Translations under genes and position numbers: made by a program
The notes under the pieces: generated by a model
Told to the model about the DNA's origin: nothing
The model's input: only the letters and a program-made list of their open reading frames with translations
The model's database searches: none
DNA from: Regnicoccus frigidus
GTDB taxonomy: Bacteria > Cyanobacteriota > Cyanobacteriia > PCC-6307 > Cyanobiaceae
DNA: 64,000 nucleotides
Assembly (NCBI GenBank): GCA_025194985.1
Contig: JAOANE010000031.1
Span: 124,001-188,000, forward strand
Direction of reading: 5' to 3'
Part shown: piece after piece, positions 25,894-35,180 of the stretch
Position numbering within the stretch: the first letter of the stretch is position 1
Layout of the letters: the number at the start of each line of letters is the position of its first letter

Positions 25894-26718
25894 ATGACGA
25901 TCAGGCGGCGCGATCTGATGCTCGGCAGCCTGGCGGCGGGCTTTGCCCTGGCGGCCGGGCCCGTCGCCGCCAGCAGCTTGAACACCCCAACGGCGGGGCT
26001 GATCAGCGGCTTTGTCTCGATTCCGGTGGGCGATCGCACGATCCCTGCCTATCGCGCCATGCCTGGCTCTGGCCGGGGCTTCCCGGTGGTGCTGGTGGTC
26101 CAGGAGATCTTCGGGGTGCATGCCCACATCCAGGATGTCTGCCGGCGGTTGGCGCAGCAGGGCTACCTGGCGATTGCCCCCAGCCTGTTCGAGCGGCAAG
26201 GCGATGTGTCGGGCCTGCCTGATGTCGCCTCGATTCTGCCGGTCGTGTCGTTGGTGCCCGACGAGCAGGTGCTCGCCGACCTCGATGCCACGGTGGCCTG
26301 GGTGGGCGCCGATGCCAGGGCCAACGTCTCCAGGCTGGGGATCACGGGTTTCTGCTGGGGGGGACGCATCACCTGGCTCTATGCCGCCCACAATCCCCGG
26401 CTCAGGGCTGGCGTGGCCTGGTATGGCCGCCTGAGCACCCCGGCCACCACCCTGCAGCCGCTGGTGCCGCTGGCGCTGACAAGGCAATTGAAAGCGCCGG
26501 TTCTCAGCCTCTACGGCGGCAGCGACGACGGCATTCCGCTTGAGGCCATTGAAGCGATGCAGCAGGCGCTCAAGGCCGCAGGCAGCAGCAGCGTGATCGT
26601 GATCTACCCCGACGCGCCCCACGGCTTTCACGCCGATTACCGCCCCACCTATCGCCCCGAAGCGGCGGCCGATGGCTGGCAGCGTCTGCTGGAGTGGTTC
26701 AGATCCAACGGCGTCTGA
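25894..26718 (+). CDS. exported dienelactone hydrolase family protein
   Basis: A 274-aa alpha/beta hydrolase. The N-terminus MTIRRRDLMLGSLAAGFALA has two adjacent arginines and a hydrophobic core ending AAS, consistent with Tat export. Catalytic residues are the cysteine in GFCWGG, aspartate in GGSDDGIP and histidine in PHGFHADYRP, the Cys-Asp-His triad of the family; VVLVVQEIFGVH is the oxyanion region. The physiological substrate is unknown. Start ATG 25894. Confidence 0.9.
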   Translation: MTIRRRDLMLGSLAAGFALAAGPVAASSLNTPTAGLISGFVSIPVGDRTIPAYRAMPGSGRGFPVVLVVQEIFGVHAHIQDVCRRLAQQGYLAIAPSLFERQGDVSGLPDVASILPVVSLVPDEQVLADLDATVAWVGADARANVSRLGITGFCWGGRITWLYAAHNPRLRAGVAWYGRLSTPATTLQPLVPLALTRQLKAPVLSLYGGSDDGIPLEAIEAMQQALKAAGSSSVIVIYPDAPHGFHADYRPTYRPEAAADGWQRLLEWFRSNGV

Positions 26719-26765
26719 ACCGGGCCATAGGGTGGCCGGCACATCACCTTGATCAGGCAGCTCCG

Positions 26766-28478
26766 ATGGCTGGCCCCAATTCGGCTTCCATTCGTGCAAT
26801 GGAACGGGCCTCCAGGCGGCAACGAAGGGGTTCCCTGAAGCGAACACTTCTGGCCGCCTTGATCAGTGTGGTCCTGATGCTCTGGGGGATAGGGCCATCG
26901 TTGGCGGAACCAGAAGCCGGCAATGCGACGGCCGCCAAGCCCTGGTGCGCCAGCACGCCGGAGTGGATCACGCTTGGAGGAAAGCGTGTGGCCGAAGTTC
27001 GGGGGGCTCCAGGAACCCAGAACCCCAAAACACTGGCCGAGAACGCCTCAAAACGGCTGACCAACGTTGCTAATAACTTTAATATTGACCCGGACCAGAT
27101 TAGTATTTATGAAAATCCGCCGTATACGATTATTGGCCTTAAACAAGGCGAAACCCTGGTGGAGGGAATGGCGATCGATGATCGGATCGCCGCCTGTTTC
27201 GGTCAACCACGCCAGGCCGTCGCAGCCGATTACCAAAAGAGCTTTCGCCGCGCCATTGTGCGCTACCGCCAGGACAACAATCTGGCCTCTTGGCTAAGGG
27301 GAACGGCCCTGGCCTTGCTTGTTCTCGGCATTTACATCTTTTGGCTGCGGTTTCAGCTTCGCCTTAATCGATCGCTGAAGTTCTGGCTGGCGTCCCAGAG
27401 GAATAAACAACTGCTGGGCCTGCGCCTTGCCGGCAATCAGGTTCTGGATCCAGGTCAGTCGAGCCAGGTGCTGCAGCTGGCGCGCAGGATTGTCCATTGG
27501 GGCCTGCTCTCGCTGATCAGCTATCTGCTGATTCCCCTGCTGCTTGGTTTTTTCCCGCCCACCCAGGCCGTTGCCGAAGGCCTGCGCGGTCAGATCCTCG
27601 GCTTCGTGGGTGGATTCATCGCCAACGTGCTCACGGCGATTCCCAACCTGCTCACCGTGGCTGTGATTCTGGTGATCACGGTGCTGGTGATCCAGGGCAG
27701 CAATTCCTGGTTTCGGGCCCTCGGACGGGGGAACTTGCGTGTGCCGGGCTTTTATCCGGAATGGGCTCTGCCCACTGCCAGGCTCTTGGGCATTTTCATT
27801 ACCCTGGTGGGAATCGCTGTGGCCTTTCCCTACCTGCCGGGCTCCGACAGCCGAGCCTTCCAGGGGGCCGGCCTGCTGCTGGGTGTGCTGGCCGCTCTTG
27901 GCTCCAGTGCCGTGGCCACCAACATCATCAGCGGCCTGATGTTGATCTATACCCGCGCCTTCCGCGAAGGCGACCGTGTGGAAATCAATGGGGTGGTGGG
28001 AGTCGTTCAGGAACGAGCCCTGCTGGTGACCCGCCTGCAGACGCCCCGCAATGAGCTGGTCAGCATCCCGAATGCCACGGTGATCGGCGCTTCGATCGTG
28101 AACTTCAGCTTCTCGAGACGGGAGATCCAGCAGCCGGTGGCGCTGGCCACCACGATCACGATCGGCTACGACGTGGCCTGGCGCCAGGTGCAGGCGCTGA
28201 TGCTGGCAGCCGCCCACAGCGTCGATGGGATCAGCAAGGAGGTGAAGCCCTACGTGCTGCAAACATCCCTGAATGATTTTCACATCAGCTATGAGCTAAC
28301 CGTGTTCATCAGCGAACCGGGAAGCTATCGCGAGAATCTTTCTGGCCTGCTCGGCGCCCTACAAAATCAATTCGCTGCCGCTGACCTGGAGATTCTCTCG
28401 CCCGGTTATCACGCCATTCGCAACGGCAATGCCAGCACGGTGCCGAAGGCGCCGAAGGATGGCGCCGCCATCAGCTAA
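26766..28478 (+). CDS. MscS family mechanosensitive ion channel
   Basis: A 570-aa membrane protein. A signal-like helix (residues ~24-45) precedes an extracytoplasmic domain of about 120 residues, then four or five helices (starting LRGTALALLVLGIYIFWLR). The pore helix with GLLLGVLAALGSSAVATNIISG leads into the MscS beta domain (FREGDRVEINGVVGVVQE, VSIPNATVIGASIVNFS). It opens under membrane tension to release solutes. The first 100 codons are less GC-rich than the rest (27061-27180), so the N-terminal domain may have been acquired separately. Confidence 0.9.
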   Translation: MAGPNSASIRAMERASRRQRRGSLKRTLLAALISVVLMLWGIGPSLAEPEAGNATAAKPWCASTPEWITLGGKRVAEVRGAPGTQNPKTLAENASKRLTNVANNFNIDPDQISIYENPPYTIIGLKQGETLVEGMAIDDRIAACFGQPRQAVAADYQKSFRRAIVRYRQDNNLASWLRGTALALLVLGIYIFWLRFQLRLNRSLKFWLASQRNKQLLGLRLAGNQVLDPGQSSQVLQLARRIVHWGLLSLISYLLIPLLLGFFPPTQAVAEGLRGQILGFVGGFIANVLTAIPNLLTVAVILVITVLVIQGSNSWFRALGRGNLRVPGFYPEWALPTARLLGIFITLVGIAVAFPYLPGSDSRAFQGAGLLLGVLAALGSSAVATNIISGLMLIYTRAFREGDRVEINGVVGVVQERALLVTRLQTPRNELVSIPNATVIGASIVNFSFSRREIQQPVALATTITIGYDVAWRQVQALMLAAAHSVDGISKEVKPYVLQTSLNDFHISYELTVFISEPGSYRENLSGLLGALQNQFAAADLEILSPGYHAIRNGNASTVPKAPKDGAAIS

Positions 28479-28530
28479 CCGGACCCTCAAGGTCGCAGTG
28501 GCGGCCCATCCCAGAAATCAGAACATTGAT

Positions 28531-29373
28531 CTATCTCGAATATTGATCGACCTCTGAACGCACGAAGATCTCTGTGCGGCCGTGGCGGCGAAACCCCATC
28601 GCGGCGTAAAGCCCTTCAGCGTTGTCTCCGGCCTGCAACAGGGTGAGGCGTGCGCCGCGGGCTGCACCGGCGGCGATTGCTGCTGCAGTGACGGCCCGAG
28701 CCAATCCACACCGCCGCCAAGCCGGCAGGGTTCCCACCCAGAAAATCGCGCCCACTGATCCGACCACCACCGAGGTGGCCACCGCCAACAGCTCTCCGCC
28801 GTGGAGAACGCCATAGGTGAGTGGGGAACCGGCCGTGCCGGATCCGAGCAGGGCTGCGGCGGCGCGTGCTCCAAAGGCCTGAGGTGCGCCGGTGCTGACG
28901 GAAGCACAGACGGCGTAGGCCTGCCGGAACGACGGGCCGAGCGGCAGCAACTCCGCCCCAGGCAAGGCCGCCGCCAGCCGTTGACCAGGGTTGGGCGTCG
29001 TCGCCAGTAACGCGGCCGTCGGTGCCGCCATCAGGGCCGCAGCGGCAACGGGTCGGTAGCCAAGAGCCAGCAGGTGCTGGCCTTGCTCAAGAGGTTGCTG
29101 ATCAGGCCAACACAGCCAACTGCAGGGCACTCCCCGAGCATGGAAGTGACCGGCGATCTCAGCCAGACTGGCGTAGTTCCAGTCTGGCCCAGCGCTGAGA
29201 ACCGTGTTGGCGCAGGGATGGGGGATCCCACTGGCGAACCAGCCCGCCTCGCCCTGCTGAAACCAGGAACCATCCGACTCGCCCAGACAAGCGAAGCCAT
29301 GGCCCATCAACTGCCTGGAGAGCTCAACGAGGGTCATTGGCGAAGGCGGCCGGACTGCCAACTCAACATTCAC
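28531..29373 (-). CDS. GNAT family N-acetyltransferase
   Basis: A 280-aa protein. The C-terminal third has the GNAT acetyl-CoA site: VGSVGAIFWVGTLPAWRRCGLARAVT corresponds to motif A with the R/Q-x-x-G-x-A signature (RRCGLA), and LYAAMGFRRHGR is motif B. The N-terminal 120 residues are atypical and Ala-rich. The substrate is not predictable. It is divergent from the 129-aa gene at 29421. Confidence 0.8.
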   Translation of the reverse strand: MNVELAVRPPSPMTLVELSRQLMGHGFACLGESDGSWFQQGEAGWFASGIPHPCANTVLSAGPDWNYASLAEIAGHFHARGVPCSWLCWPDQQPLEQGQHLLALGYRPVAAAALMAAPTAALLATTPNPGQRLAAALPGAELLPLGPSFRQAYAVCASVSTGAPQAFGARAAAALLGSGTAGSPLTYGVLHGGELLAVATSVVVGSVGAIFWVGTLPAWRRCGLARAVTAAAIAAGAARGARLTLLQAGDNAEGLYAAMGFRRHGRTEIFVRSEVDQYSR

Positions 29374-29420
29374 CCGCCTGGGACGGCGTTGCGCGAGAGT
29401 GAGTCACTGCTACCGGAAGC

Positions 29421-29810
29421 ATGGCGCGATTGATGCTGGTCTTGAAGCCCAGCGACCAGACCAGCGGTGACACACTGATCCCCCGCCTGCTACCGGCCCT
29501 GGCCTTGCTCGGCACGGAGATCGACAACCAGGGGTCCCACCACCTCAGCGGCGTGGTGAGGGTTCCGCCCCAGGGTTTGGTCATTCAATTGTTCGCCGAT
29601 GTGCAACCCCAGGCTGATGGCCCCGAACTCGATGTGGTGCTGATGAGCGGCGAGGCCATGACCAAGGGAGCACCCCAAACCCTCCAGGCCCTCGCCAACT
29701 TGATCGAGCTGCTGCCGGAGCACGCCGCCGAGCTGGAGCTGACGTTCCGCTCAGACCGGGACGGCCCCCTGCCGCGCCGGGAGCGCACACCCATCCCGGT
29801 ACGGGGTTGA
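29421..29810 (+). CDS. conserved protein of unknown function upstream of rdgB
   Basis: A 129-aa soluble protein starting MARLMLVLKPSDQTSGDTLIP. It has alternating strands and helices, a Pro/Arg-rich tail (GPLPRRERTPIPVRG) and no motif I recognise. It overlaps the rdgB start (TTGA), suggesting coupled translation. Confidence 0.65.
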   Translation: MARLMLVLKPSDQTSGDTLIPRLLPALALLGTEIDNQGSHHLSGVVRVPPQGLVIQLFADVQPQADGPELDVVLMSGEAMTKGAPQTLQALANLIELLPEHAAELELTFRSDRDGPLPRRERTPIPVRG

Positions 29811-30433
29811 GACCTGGATCCTTGCTGGAACGCGTGGAGCTCGTGATCGCCAGCGGCAATCCCCACAAGATCGCCGAGATCGCGGCGATGCTTGAGGTGG
29901 TCGATCAGCTGAAGCTGCTGTCCCAGCCCGATGGTCTCGACATCGAAGAAACTGGAATCACGTATGCAGAGAATGCCCGCCTGAAGGCCGAAACCGTGGC
30001 CAAGATCACTGGCCGCTGGACACTCGCCGATGACTCCGGCCTCTCGGTGGATGCCCTCGGCGGCGCCCCGGGCGTGTATTCGGCCCGTTACGCCGGGAGT
30101 GATCCTGAGCGGATCAGCAGGCTGCTTGCTGAACTGGAGGGCAACCCCTACCGCAGTGCCGCGTTCCATTCCGCCTTGGCCCTGGCAGACCCGACCGGAG
30201 AGATCGTGCTCGAAAGCGAGGGAGTCTGCCGGGGAGAGGTTCTGGTGGAGCCCGTCGAGGCCGCACGCAGCTATGGCTACAACTCGGTGTTCTACGTGCG
30301 AGAAGCCGGCTGCACCTATGCCGAGATGAGCGACCATCAATTGAGCAAGCTGGGCAGCAGGGCCAAGGCGGCCCGGTTGCTCGCACCAGCTCTCCGGGAG
30401 CTGCTTGGGATCAAGACGGCCTTCAGCGGTTGA
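29807..30433 (+). CDS. rdgB: non-canonical purine NTP pyrophosphatase (RdgB/HAM1)
   Basis: Hydrolyses dITP, ITP and XTP so that deaminated purines stay out of DNA and RNA. SGNPHKIAEIAAML near the N-terminus binds the triphosphate, and DDSGLSVDALGGAPGVYSARY is the catalytic block. The 3' end AKAARLLAPAL is typical. The TTG start overlaps the preceding stop; later starts (TTG 29822 or GTG 29834) would shorten it to the conserved core. It is convergent with csoS1D, overlapping by 11 bp. Confidence 0.93.
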   Translation: MRPGSLLERVELVIASGNPHKIAEIAAMLEVVDQLKLLSQPDGLDIEETGITYAENARLKAETVAKITGRWTLADDSGLSVDALGGAPGVYSARYAGSDPERISRLLAELEGNPYRSAAFHSALALADPTGEIVLESEGVCRGEVLVEPVEAARSYGYNSVFYVREAGCTYAEMSDHQLSKLGSRAKAARLLAPALRELLGIKTAFSG

Positions 30434-31184
30434 TGATCTCGATGGCCCTTAAGGCTGCTGCTGCCGCCTCGTCGACATCCCCTTCACGGCCCGCCAGCGT
30501 CAGTCGTCCGTAGGCGCCAACGGCCTTGACATCCACCACAGTGATATTCGACGACTTCTCCGCTTCGTTAGCGGCGATCAACACATAACCGGCCGGTTCT
30601 GTTTCAAGAATGAACATGCTCATCCCTGACTGAATCATCGAACCGCGCCGGTTCTGGCGGTTGATCAACACGGCGTGATCAGGCGTGATGGCGCGGATGA
30701 TTTCTGACCAGGTGACTTCGCATTGGCTGCGGTGCTCAAAGGTGGTTCCCATCGCATCGAGAACCGATTCCCCCGAGAGCAACACACTGCTCTGATCGCG
30801 GTGATACAGGGCCAGGGAGCCGAAGGCTCGCTCCACCACCTTTTGACCGAGCCGCACGGTGCTGGCCTTGAGGGCGATGTCGGTCAAGCGGTGCACCGCC
30901 ATCCCCGGGGCGACCTCCAGCCAAAGACAAGCGTCGCCAGGAATCGGCAAAAAGCCCTGGGAGACAGTGCCCATGTAGGCCGCCAACTGGGGCTGCAGGG
31001 AATCCAGGAAGACGTAGGCGCGCAACTCAATGGCTGGCCCCCGCTGAATCCGGGCGCTACGGCTGCCGGTCAGCGGCGTGGAGCCGAATCTTGGGTTGGC
31101 GTTCGGCTGGCGTGGATCAATCGGCTGGCGTGGATCAGTCGGCAAGCGAGGATTAAGTGGGTTAATCCTTGGCGAGCGGGGCAT
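30423..31184 (-). CDS. csoS1D: carboxysome shell protein CsoS1D (tandem BMC)
   Basis: A 253-aa tandem bacterial-microcompartment protein. The first BMC-like half (IELRAYVFLDSLQPQLAAYM) and the second (SMFILETEPAGYVLIAANEAEK) follow a ~50-residue Pro/Arg-rich N-terminal tail. CsoS1D forms stacked pseudohexamers with a gated pore thought to pass large metabolites such as RuBP through the alpha-carboxysome shell. Its presence implies form IA Rubisco and alpha-carboxysomes. In marine picocyanobacteria csoS1D and the HAM1 gene adjoin csoS1-cbbLS; here no other cso or Rubisco gene lies near. ATG 31184 follows a TTG. Confidence 0.92.
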   Translation of the reverse strand: MPRSPRINPLNPRLPTDPRQPIDPRQPNANPRFGSTPLTGSRSARIQRGPAIELRAYVFLDSLQPQLAAYMGTVSQGFLPIPGDACLWLEVAPGMAVHRLTDIALKASTVRLGQKVVERAFGSLALYHRDQSSVLLSGESVLDAMGTTFEHRSQCEVTWSEIIRAITPDHAVLINRQNRRGSMIQSGMSMFILETEPAGYVLIAANEAEKSSNITVVDVKAVGAYGRLTLAGREGDVDEAAAAALRAIEIINR

Positions 31185-31345
31185 CAAACCAGACCTGAAG
31201 GAGGGGAGTGTCTTGCCTGCATAGAACAGGTCAATTCCCCAGCGGGACTGGGTTTTCGAGGAATTGAGTCGATCCTACCGTTTGGCTTGCATGGCCCCGT
31301 TGTGGCTGCCCAGGCGAGACCACCAAGAGTGCACCATTCGCGCTC

Positions 31346-31873
31346 ATGACCCTTGCGATCCCAGGCAGACCCGATAAGTTCCAGCTCAGGGTCGACGCAA
31401 CAAAAGCCGTGGTCTCCAAACGCAGTACACCGACAACCGCCGCTGACGCTGTAGCGGCATACAGTGGGGAGCAATCATTTTCTGATTGGATCACCGAAGC
31501 GATCGATCAGGGCGTGAAACCGGAGCAGGCCCTGGCCGTTGTGGGTCTGGGCCTGATGCGCGGGATGGGGGGCTCAGGCCTTGCTGAACCCGTTCTCGAT
31601 GCAGATTTCAGTACGCATGAGGCTCCCCTGTCCGTTCAGGCGATCAAAGCCCGGCTTGAGTCCATTGCCTTGGCGATCGAAACGGGTGCTCCGCTGACCA
31701 CCCAGGAGGTCACGGTACTGATCGGCGCCAGGCCCGGCAGCGCCAAAGTTCGCCGCGCCGGCGTCGTGGCCGAGCGAATCAGTCGCAATGTCTGGCAACT
31801 TCGGCACTCGCGCAACCAGGAGCGCGAAGCGGCGAGCACAGGCTTCAGTGAAGGATTTCGTCGTCGCCTCTGA
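31346..31873 (+). CDS. conserved protein of unknown function
   Basis: A 175-aa soluble protein starting MTLAIPGRPDKFQLRVD. The central region (FSDWITEAIDQGVKPEQALAVVGLGLM) and a C-terminal part resembling a winged or helix-turn-helix module (LTTQEVTVLIGARPGSAKVRRAGVVAERISRNVWQLR in the region) hint at DNA binding, but I cannot assign a family. It is divergent from csoS1D with 161 bp between. Confidence 0.6.
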   Translation: MTLAIPGRPDKFQLRVDATKAVVSKRSTPTTAADAVAAYSGEQSFSDWITEAIDQGVKPEQALAVVGLGLMRGMGGSGLAEPVLDADFSTHEAPLSVQAIKARLESIALAIETGAPLTTQEVTVLIGARPGSAKVRRAGVVAERISRNVWQLRHSRNQEREAASTGFSEGFRRRL

Positions 31874-32040
31874 GTTTTTGTCTGAACGGGCACGCCAGTC
31901 TCCGGTCTGATCTGTTGCGTTTGGTGCTGGCTACGGCTGGTCAGCTCTGATCATGGCTATCAAGGAGTCACCGGCGCGCCCTCCACCCCGCCGGCCAAGA
32001 GAACGGTCCGGGGCCTTGATGGTCACAACCACTCTCCGGG

Positions 32041-32070
32041 AAAGCCCCCGCCAGCCGCTCGGGGGCTTTT
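32041..32070 (+). terminator. rho-independent terminator
   Basis: A 9-bp stem AAAGCCCCC / GGGGGCTTT, an 11-nt loop and a T after the stem that continues CTGTG. It is 170 bp after the 175-aa gene and directly upstream of the VOC gene. Confidence 0.7.
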
Positions 32071-32130
32071 CTGTGTCCAGCCATGGCTGTTCAACGCGCA
32101 CCGACACGCTTCCTCCCGCCCCTTGCCTCC

Positions 32131-32583
32131 ATGGCCACCACCACGCAGTTCCATCTCTCTTTTCCGGTGACCGACCTCGACGCCACAGAGCGCTGGTATG
32201 TGGATGGACTCGGTTGTCAGCGCGGCCGGCGCAGCCACGAAGCTCTGGTGCTGGGCCTTGGCGGTCACCAGTTGGTGGCCCACCTCGAACCGGCCGCGCT
32301 GGCAACCCAGCGCGGCGTTTATCCCAGGCATTTTGGCTTGGTGCTGGCTGAGCCCGAGGAGCTGGCCAACCTGGAGGAACGGGCCAGGGCGCAGGGCCTG
32401 CACTTCGGAGCCCAGCCACGGCTGCGTTACCCAGGCTCACCCCTGGAACATCGCAGCTTTTTTCTGATCGACCCTTCCGGCAACTGGTTGGAGTTCAAGC
32501 ATTACCGCCACCGAGAGGCGATCCTTGGCGCCAGCAATTTCCAGCTGGTGGGTGAAAAAACCGATCCTACCGCAACCGACTGA
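32131..32583 (+). CDS. VOC family (glyoxalase-fold) protein
   Basis: A 150-aa protein with two beta-alpha-beta-beta-beta modules: TTQFHLSFPVTDLDATERWYVD at the start, and HRSFFLIDPSGNWLEFKHY at the end. H in FHLSF, H in PRHFG and E in LEFKH are the likely metal ligands of glyoxalase or dioxygenase relatives. The substrate is unknown. ATG 32131 (MATTTQ) is preferred over a 16-residue upstream extension. Confidence 0.85.
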   Translation: MATTTQFHLSFPVTDLDATERWYVDGLGCQRGRRSHEALVLGLGGHQLVAHLEPAALATQRGVYPRHFGLVLAEPEELANLEERARAQGLHFGAQPRLRYPGSPLEHRSFFLIDPSGNWLEFKHYRHREAILGASNFQLVGEKTDPTATD

Positions 32584-32591
32584 GCCCGCAG

Positions 32592-33080
32592 ATGGCTGAA
32601 ACGCAGATCGCTGAAACGCAGATGCAACGGCTGATCGACCGGTTGGGGTTGATGCCCCACCCGGAGGGGGGCTTCTACCGGGAACGGCACCGCTCCAGCC
32701 TCAGCGTGCGGCGCGCCGACGGCAGCGAACGTGCGGCCTTCACCGTGATCGACTTCCTGCTGCCAGCCGGTGTAACCAGCCGCTGGCATCGCCTGATTGG
32801 GGCGGAGGAAAGCTGGCACCACGCCGGTGGCGCAGCACTGATTCTCTGGCGTGGTGAGGCGAAACTGAAGACTCCATCCACAAGCGAAGCCTTAGCCCTG
32901 CGGCTTGGTCCTTTGGACTTGGACCACCCGGATCAATATCCAGTGCAGATCATCGAACCAGGTTGCTGGCAAGCGGCCCGCAGCCTGGGGGACTGGAGCC
33001 TGGTGAACTGCTGCGTCGCGCCAGGCTTTGAGTTCACTGACTTCGTATGCCCTGAAGTTCAGAAACGATCCACGTTGTAG
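32592..33080 (+). CDS. cupin domain protein (DUF985 type)
   Basis: A 162-aa cupin. The family start RLIDRLGLMPHPEGGFYRE, the metal-like motif SRWHRLIGAEESWHHAGG (two histidine pairs and a glutamate), and CCVAPGFEFTDFVC at the end fit the DUF985 cupins. Its role is not known. It starts 8 bp after the VOC gene, so the two are probably one operon; the 3' end overlaps the convergent DUF2808 gene by 22 bp. Confidence 0.85.
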   Translation: MAETQIAETQMQRLIDRLGLMPHPEGGFYRERHRSSLSVRRADGSERAAFTVIDFLLPAGVTSRWHRLIGAEESWHHAGGAALILWRGEAKLKTPSTSEALALRLGPLDLDHPDQYPVQIIEPGCWQAARSLGDWSLVNCCVAPGFEFTDFVCPEVQKRSTL

Positions 33081-33655
33081 ATCGCCATCCGCGCAAAACC
33101 CACCTGCTGGCCGACCGGATTGGGGCCAGCGGGAAATGCCCGCACCGCGAACTGATAGATCCCCGCAAAGGAGGGATTGTTGAACGGCCTCAGAACCACC
33201 GTAACGGTCTGTCCCGGGGAAGGCGGGTTAGGGAAAAGGATGCTGAACTCTCGCCGTTTTTCGTCAAAGCTGGCCTCCACCGCAATGGCAGCCTGTTTAC
33301 GGCGAGGTTCACCGAGGAAAGCCCGACTCTGGTTCACAGCAAAGGGAAACGTCCAGTCTGATCCTGTGGTCTGCTGAATTTCAACCCGCCCCAGCCCAGC
33401 GCCAGCCTGCTCCGGCATCACGATGGTGAAGTAATACTCCGCTCCGTTAGCCATCACGGTGGTGTAGTAATTACGAAACGTCAGGCTCCAGGGCGGAGTC
33501 TGGAAATAGGTCATGCCGCGCAGCTCAACGGCCCGCAGCGGCAGCATCAACGAGAGAGCCGCAAGTCCGGCTATCGCCAAGACCCTGGCCTTGGCGATAG
33601 CCCGAGCCCGCAGCCTTGGGGACACTGGCTTGAGTTGCAGGGGAGAACGTGTCAT
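33059..33655 (-). CDS. DUF2808 family exported protein
   Basis: A 198-aa secreted protein. ATG 33655 gives a basic start and a hydrophobic signal (VLAIAGLAALSLMLPLRA). The mature part has YFQTPPWSLTFRNYYTTV, YYFTIVMPEQAGAGLGRVEI, and IAVEASFD, which fit the cyanobacterial DUF2808 family of outer-layer or periplasmic proteins of unknown function. An upstream frame of 19 residues is probably not translated. Confidence 0.85.
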   Translation of the reverse strand: MTRSPLQLKPVSPRLRARAIAKARVLAIAGLAALSLMLPLRAVELRGMTYFQTPPWSLTFRNYYTTVMANGAEYYFTIVMPEQAGAGLGRVEIQQTTGSDWTFPFAVNQSRAFLGEPRRKQAAIAVEASFDEKRREFSILFPNPPSPGQTVTVVLRPFNNPSFAGIYQFAVRAFPAGPNPVGQQVGFARMAIYNVDRF

Positions 33656-33708
33656 CGGAAATCGGCGCGAGCAGCACCGAAGGGCGAATCTGACTTTGAT
33701 TGAGGCTG

Positions 33709-35043
33709 TCACCCAGCCGGTGAAGCAGTCGCGAGATCAGTTAAGCGCTTAAAGGCAAGCGGGTCCTGATCACGGCGGTGACGGCTGGGCAGGGGAACCG
33801 CGGCAGGGGCTGCGGAATCATGAACACGCGGATCGCTGGCAGCCGTCTGCGTCAGGGCTTGGCGCAGGGCCCGGGCCGCATGCAGGGACATATCTCGGGG
33901 AACGCTGATCCGATCGCGCAGGTAGAGCAGTGCAGCCGCCGATCCAGGTGGAGAAGAACAGTGATGGCCCGTGATCATTGTCGAGAGGGCAGAGCGCAGG
34001 GCCAGCTCAAAGGGCTCTCCAGCCCAGGGGTTCACGCTCAAAATGGCCTGCCTGTGGCGCAACACGCGCGCCAGAGCTTCGGCCGGCGCATCATCCGAGG
34101 CAGGTTGGGATGTCTCAGGATCGTCGGGCATGGCCAAGGGCCAGGGACCTTGGTCGACCCGTTGGCTGCAGGCCTGCTGCGCCGCGCCGCCGCTGGGATA
34201 ACAGCCGCCCATCTGTGGGGGCAGATCGTGGGCATGGGTATGAAAATCGCTCTGGGTTCCACGATAAGTGGGGCGCTCCTCCATCGCCTCGAACCAAGAG
34301 GCGATGGAGGCGTGGCGTTGCCTGAGGGAATAGCCCTTGTAGTAGTAGAGGCTCGCGTTCATCCGCTCGATGTAGGGCGTGAAGATCAGATCGGCCGTGC
34401 CAAATCGCTCCAGGAAAAAGGGGCCTGGTGTGGCTTGCAGCACCTCGTCCACCTGCTCGGCGATCCGATCGAACTGCCGCTCGGCAACAGCTTCGTCCCG
34501 TTGTTGCCAGTGCGAGACACACAGCCATTGGCACCAGGCCCGGAACAGGGTGCGCTCCAAACGGCGCAAAACAGCCACAGCAGGGGATTTCATCCGATCG
34601 CCTAGGGGCCCGAACGTCGCTTCAAGAGCCAGAAGGATGTCATCGCTTTCGGTGATCAGACGGCCATCAAGGGCAAGGGCCGGCAACATGCCGGATGGCA
34701 CCAATTGTTTGAACCAGCTTTCCTTTTCGCCATAGCAGAACATCGTCACCTTGCCGATGCGGTAGGGAATCCGCATCTCCTCCAACCAAAGCCAGACCTT
34801 CTGGCAATAGGGGCACCAGGCGTGGTGATCGCGGTAAAGGACAACCCGCACATCAGCTTCGCTCTGTCCAAACAGACGCAGGCGGGCCTGGGCATTGGTG
34901 GGTCCGTTGATCCGGTCCGCTTCAGCCAGCGCCAGGCCCTGCAGCTCTTGCCAACTCAAAGCGGACATGGAGCCTACAGAAACGTCGTCGGACAGGCCTG
35001 TGGGCACTTCTGTTGGCACTGCGTTGGATACCGGTTCGGACAC
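33709..35043 (-). CDS. glutathione S-transferase family protein
   Basis: A 444-aa protein, long for a GST. The thioredoxin-like N-domain (about residues 63-150) has the active-site region YRDHHAWCPYCQKVWLWLEE, with a CPYC motif, and the glutathione site PSGMLPAL plus ITESDDIL. The helical C-domain follows to about residue 280. The last 150 residues are an extra region (SVNPWAGEPFELALRSALS) seen in plant and cyanobacterial relatives. The CxxC suggests thiol-transferase activity (omega-type or glutaredoxin-like). GTG start. Confidence 0.88.
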   Translation of the reverse strand: MSEPVSNAVPTEVPTGLSDDVSVGSMSALSWQELQGLALAEADRINGPTNAQARLRLFGQSEADVRVVLYRDHHAWCPYCQKVWLWLEEMRIPYRIGKVTMFCYGEKESWFKQLVPSGMLPALALDGRLITESDDILLALEATFGPLGDRMKSPAVAVLRRLERTLFRAWCQWLCVSHWQQRDEAVAERQFDRIAEQVDEVLQATPGPFFLERFGTADLIFTPYIERMNASLYYYKGYSLRQRHASIASWFEAMEERPTYRGTQSDFHTHAHDLPPQMGGCYPSGGAAQQACSQRVDQGPWPLAMPDDPETSQPASDDAPAEALARVLRHRQAILSVNPWAGEPFELALRSALSTMITGHHCSSPPGSAAALLYLRDRISVPRDMSLHAARALRQALTQTAASDPRVHDSAAPAAVPLPSRHRRDQDPLAFKRLTDLATASPAG

Positions 35044-35180
35044 GCTGTCAGGAGCCAGGGGATTCCAAACTAGGCAAAGTCCAGGGATGGCAAACAGGGG
35101 TCACCATGGGCGAGCAACAGCTCCAGCTCGCGGGCTGTAACGGTAGATACCTAGCTTGGAGGTTCAGTTCAGTCATCTGA

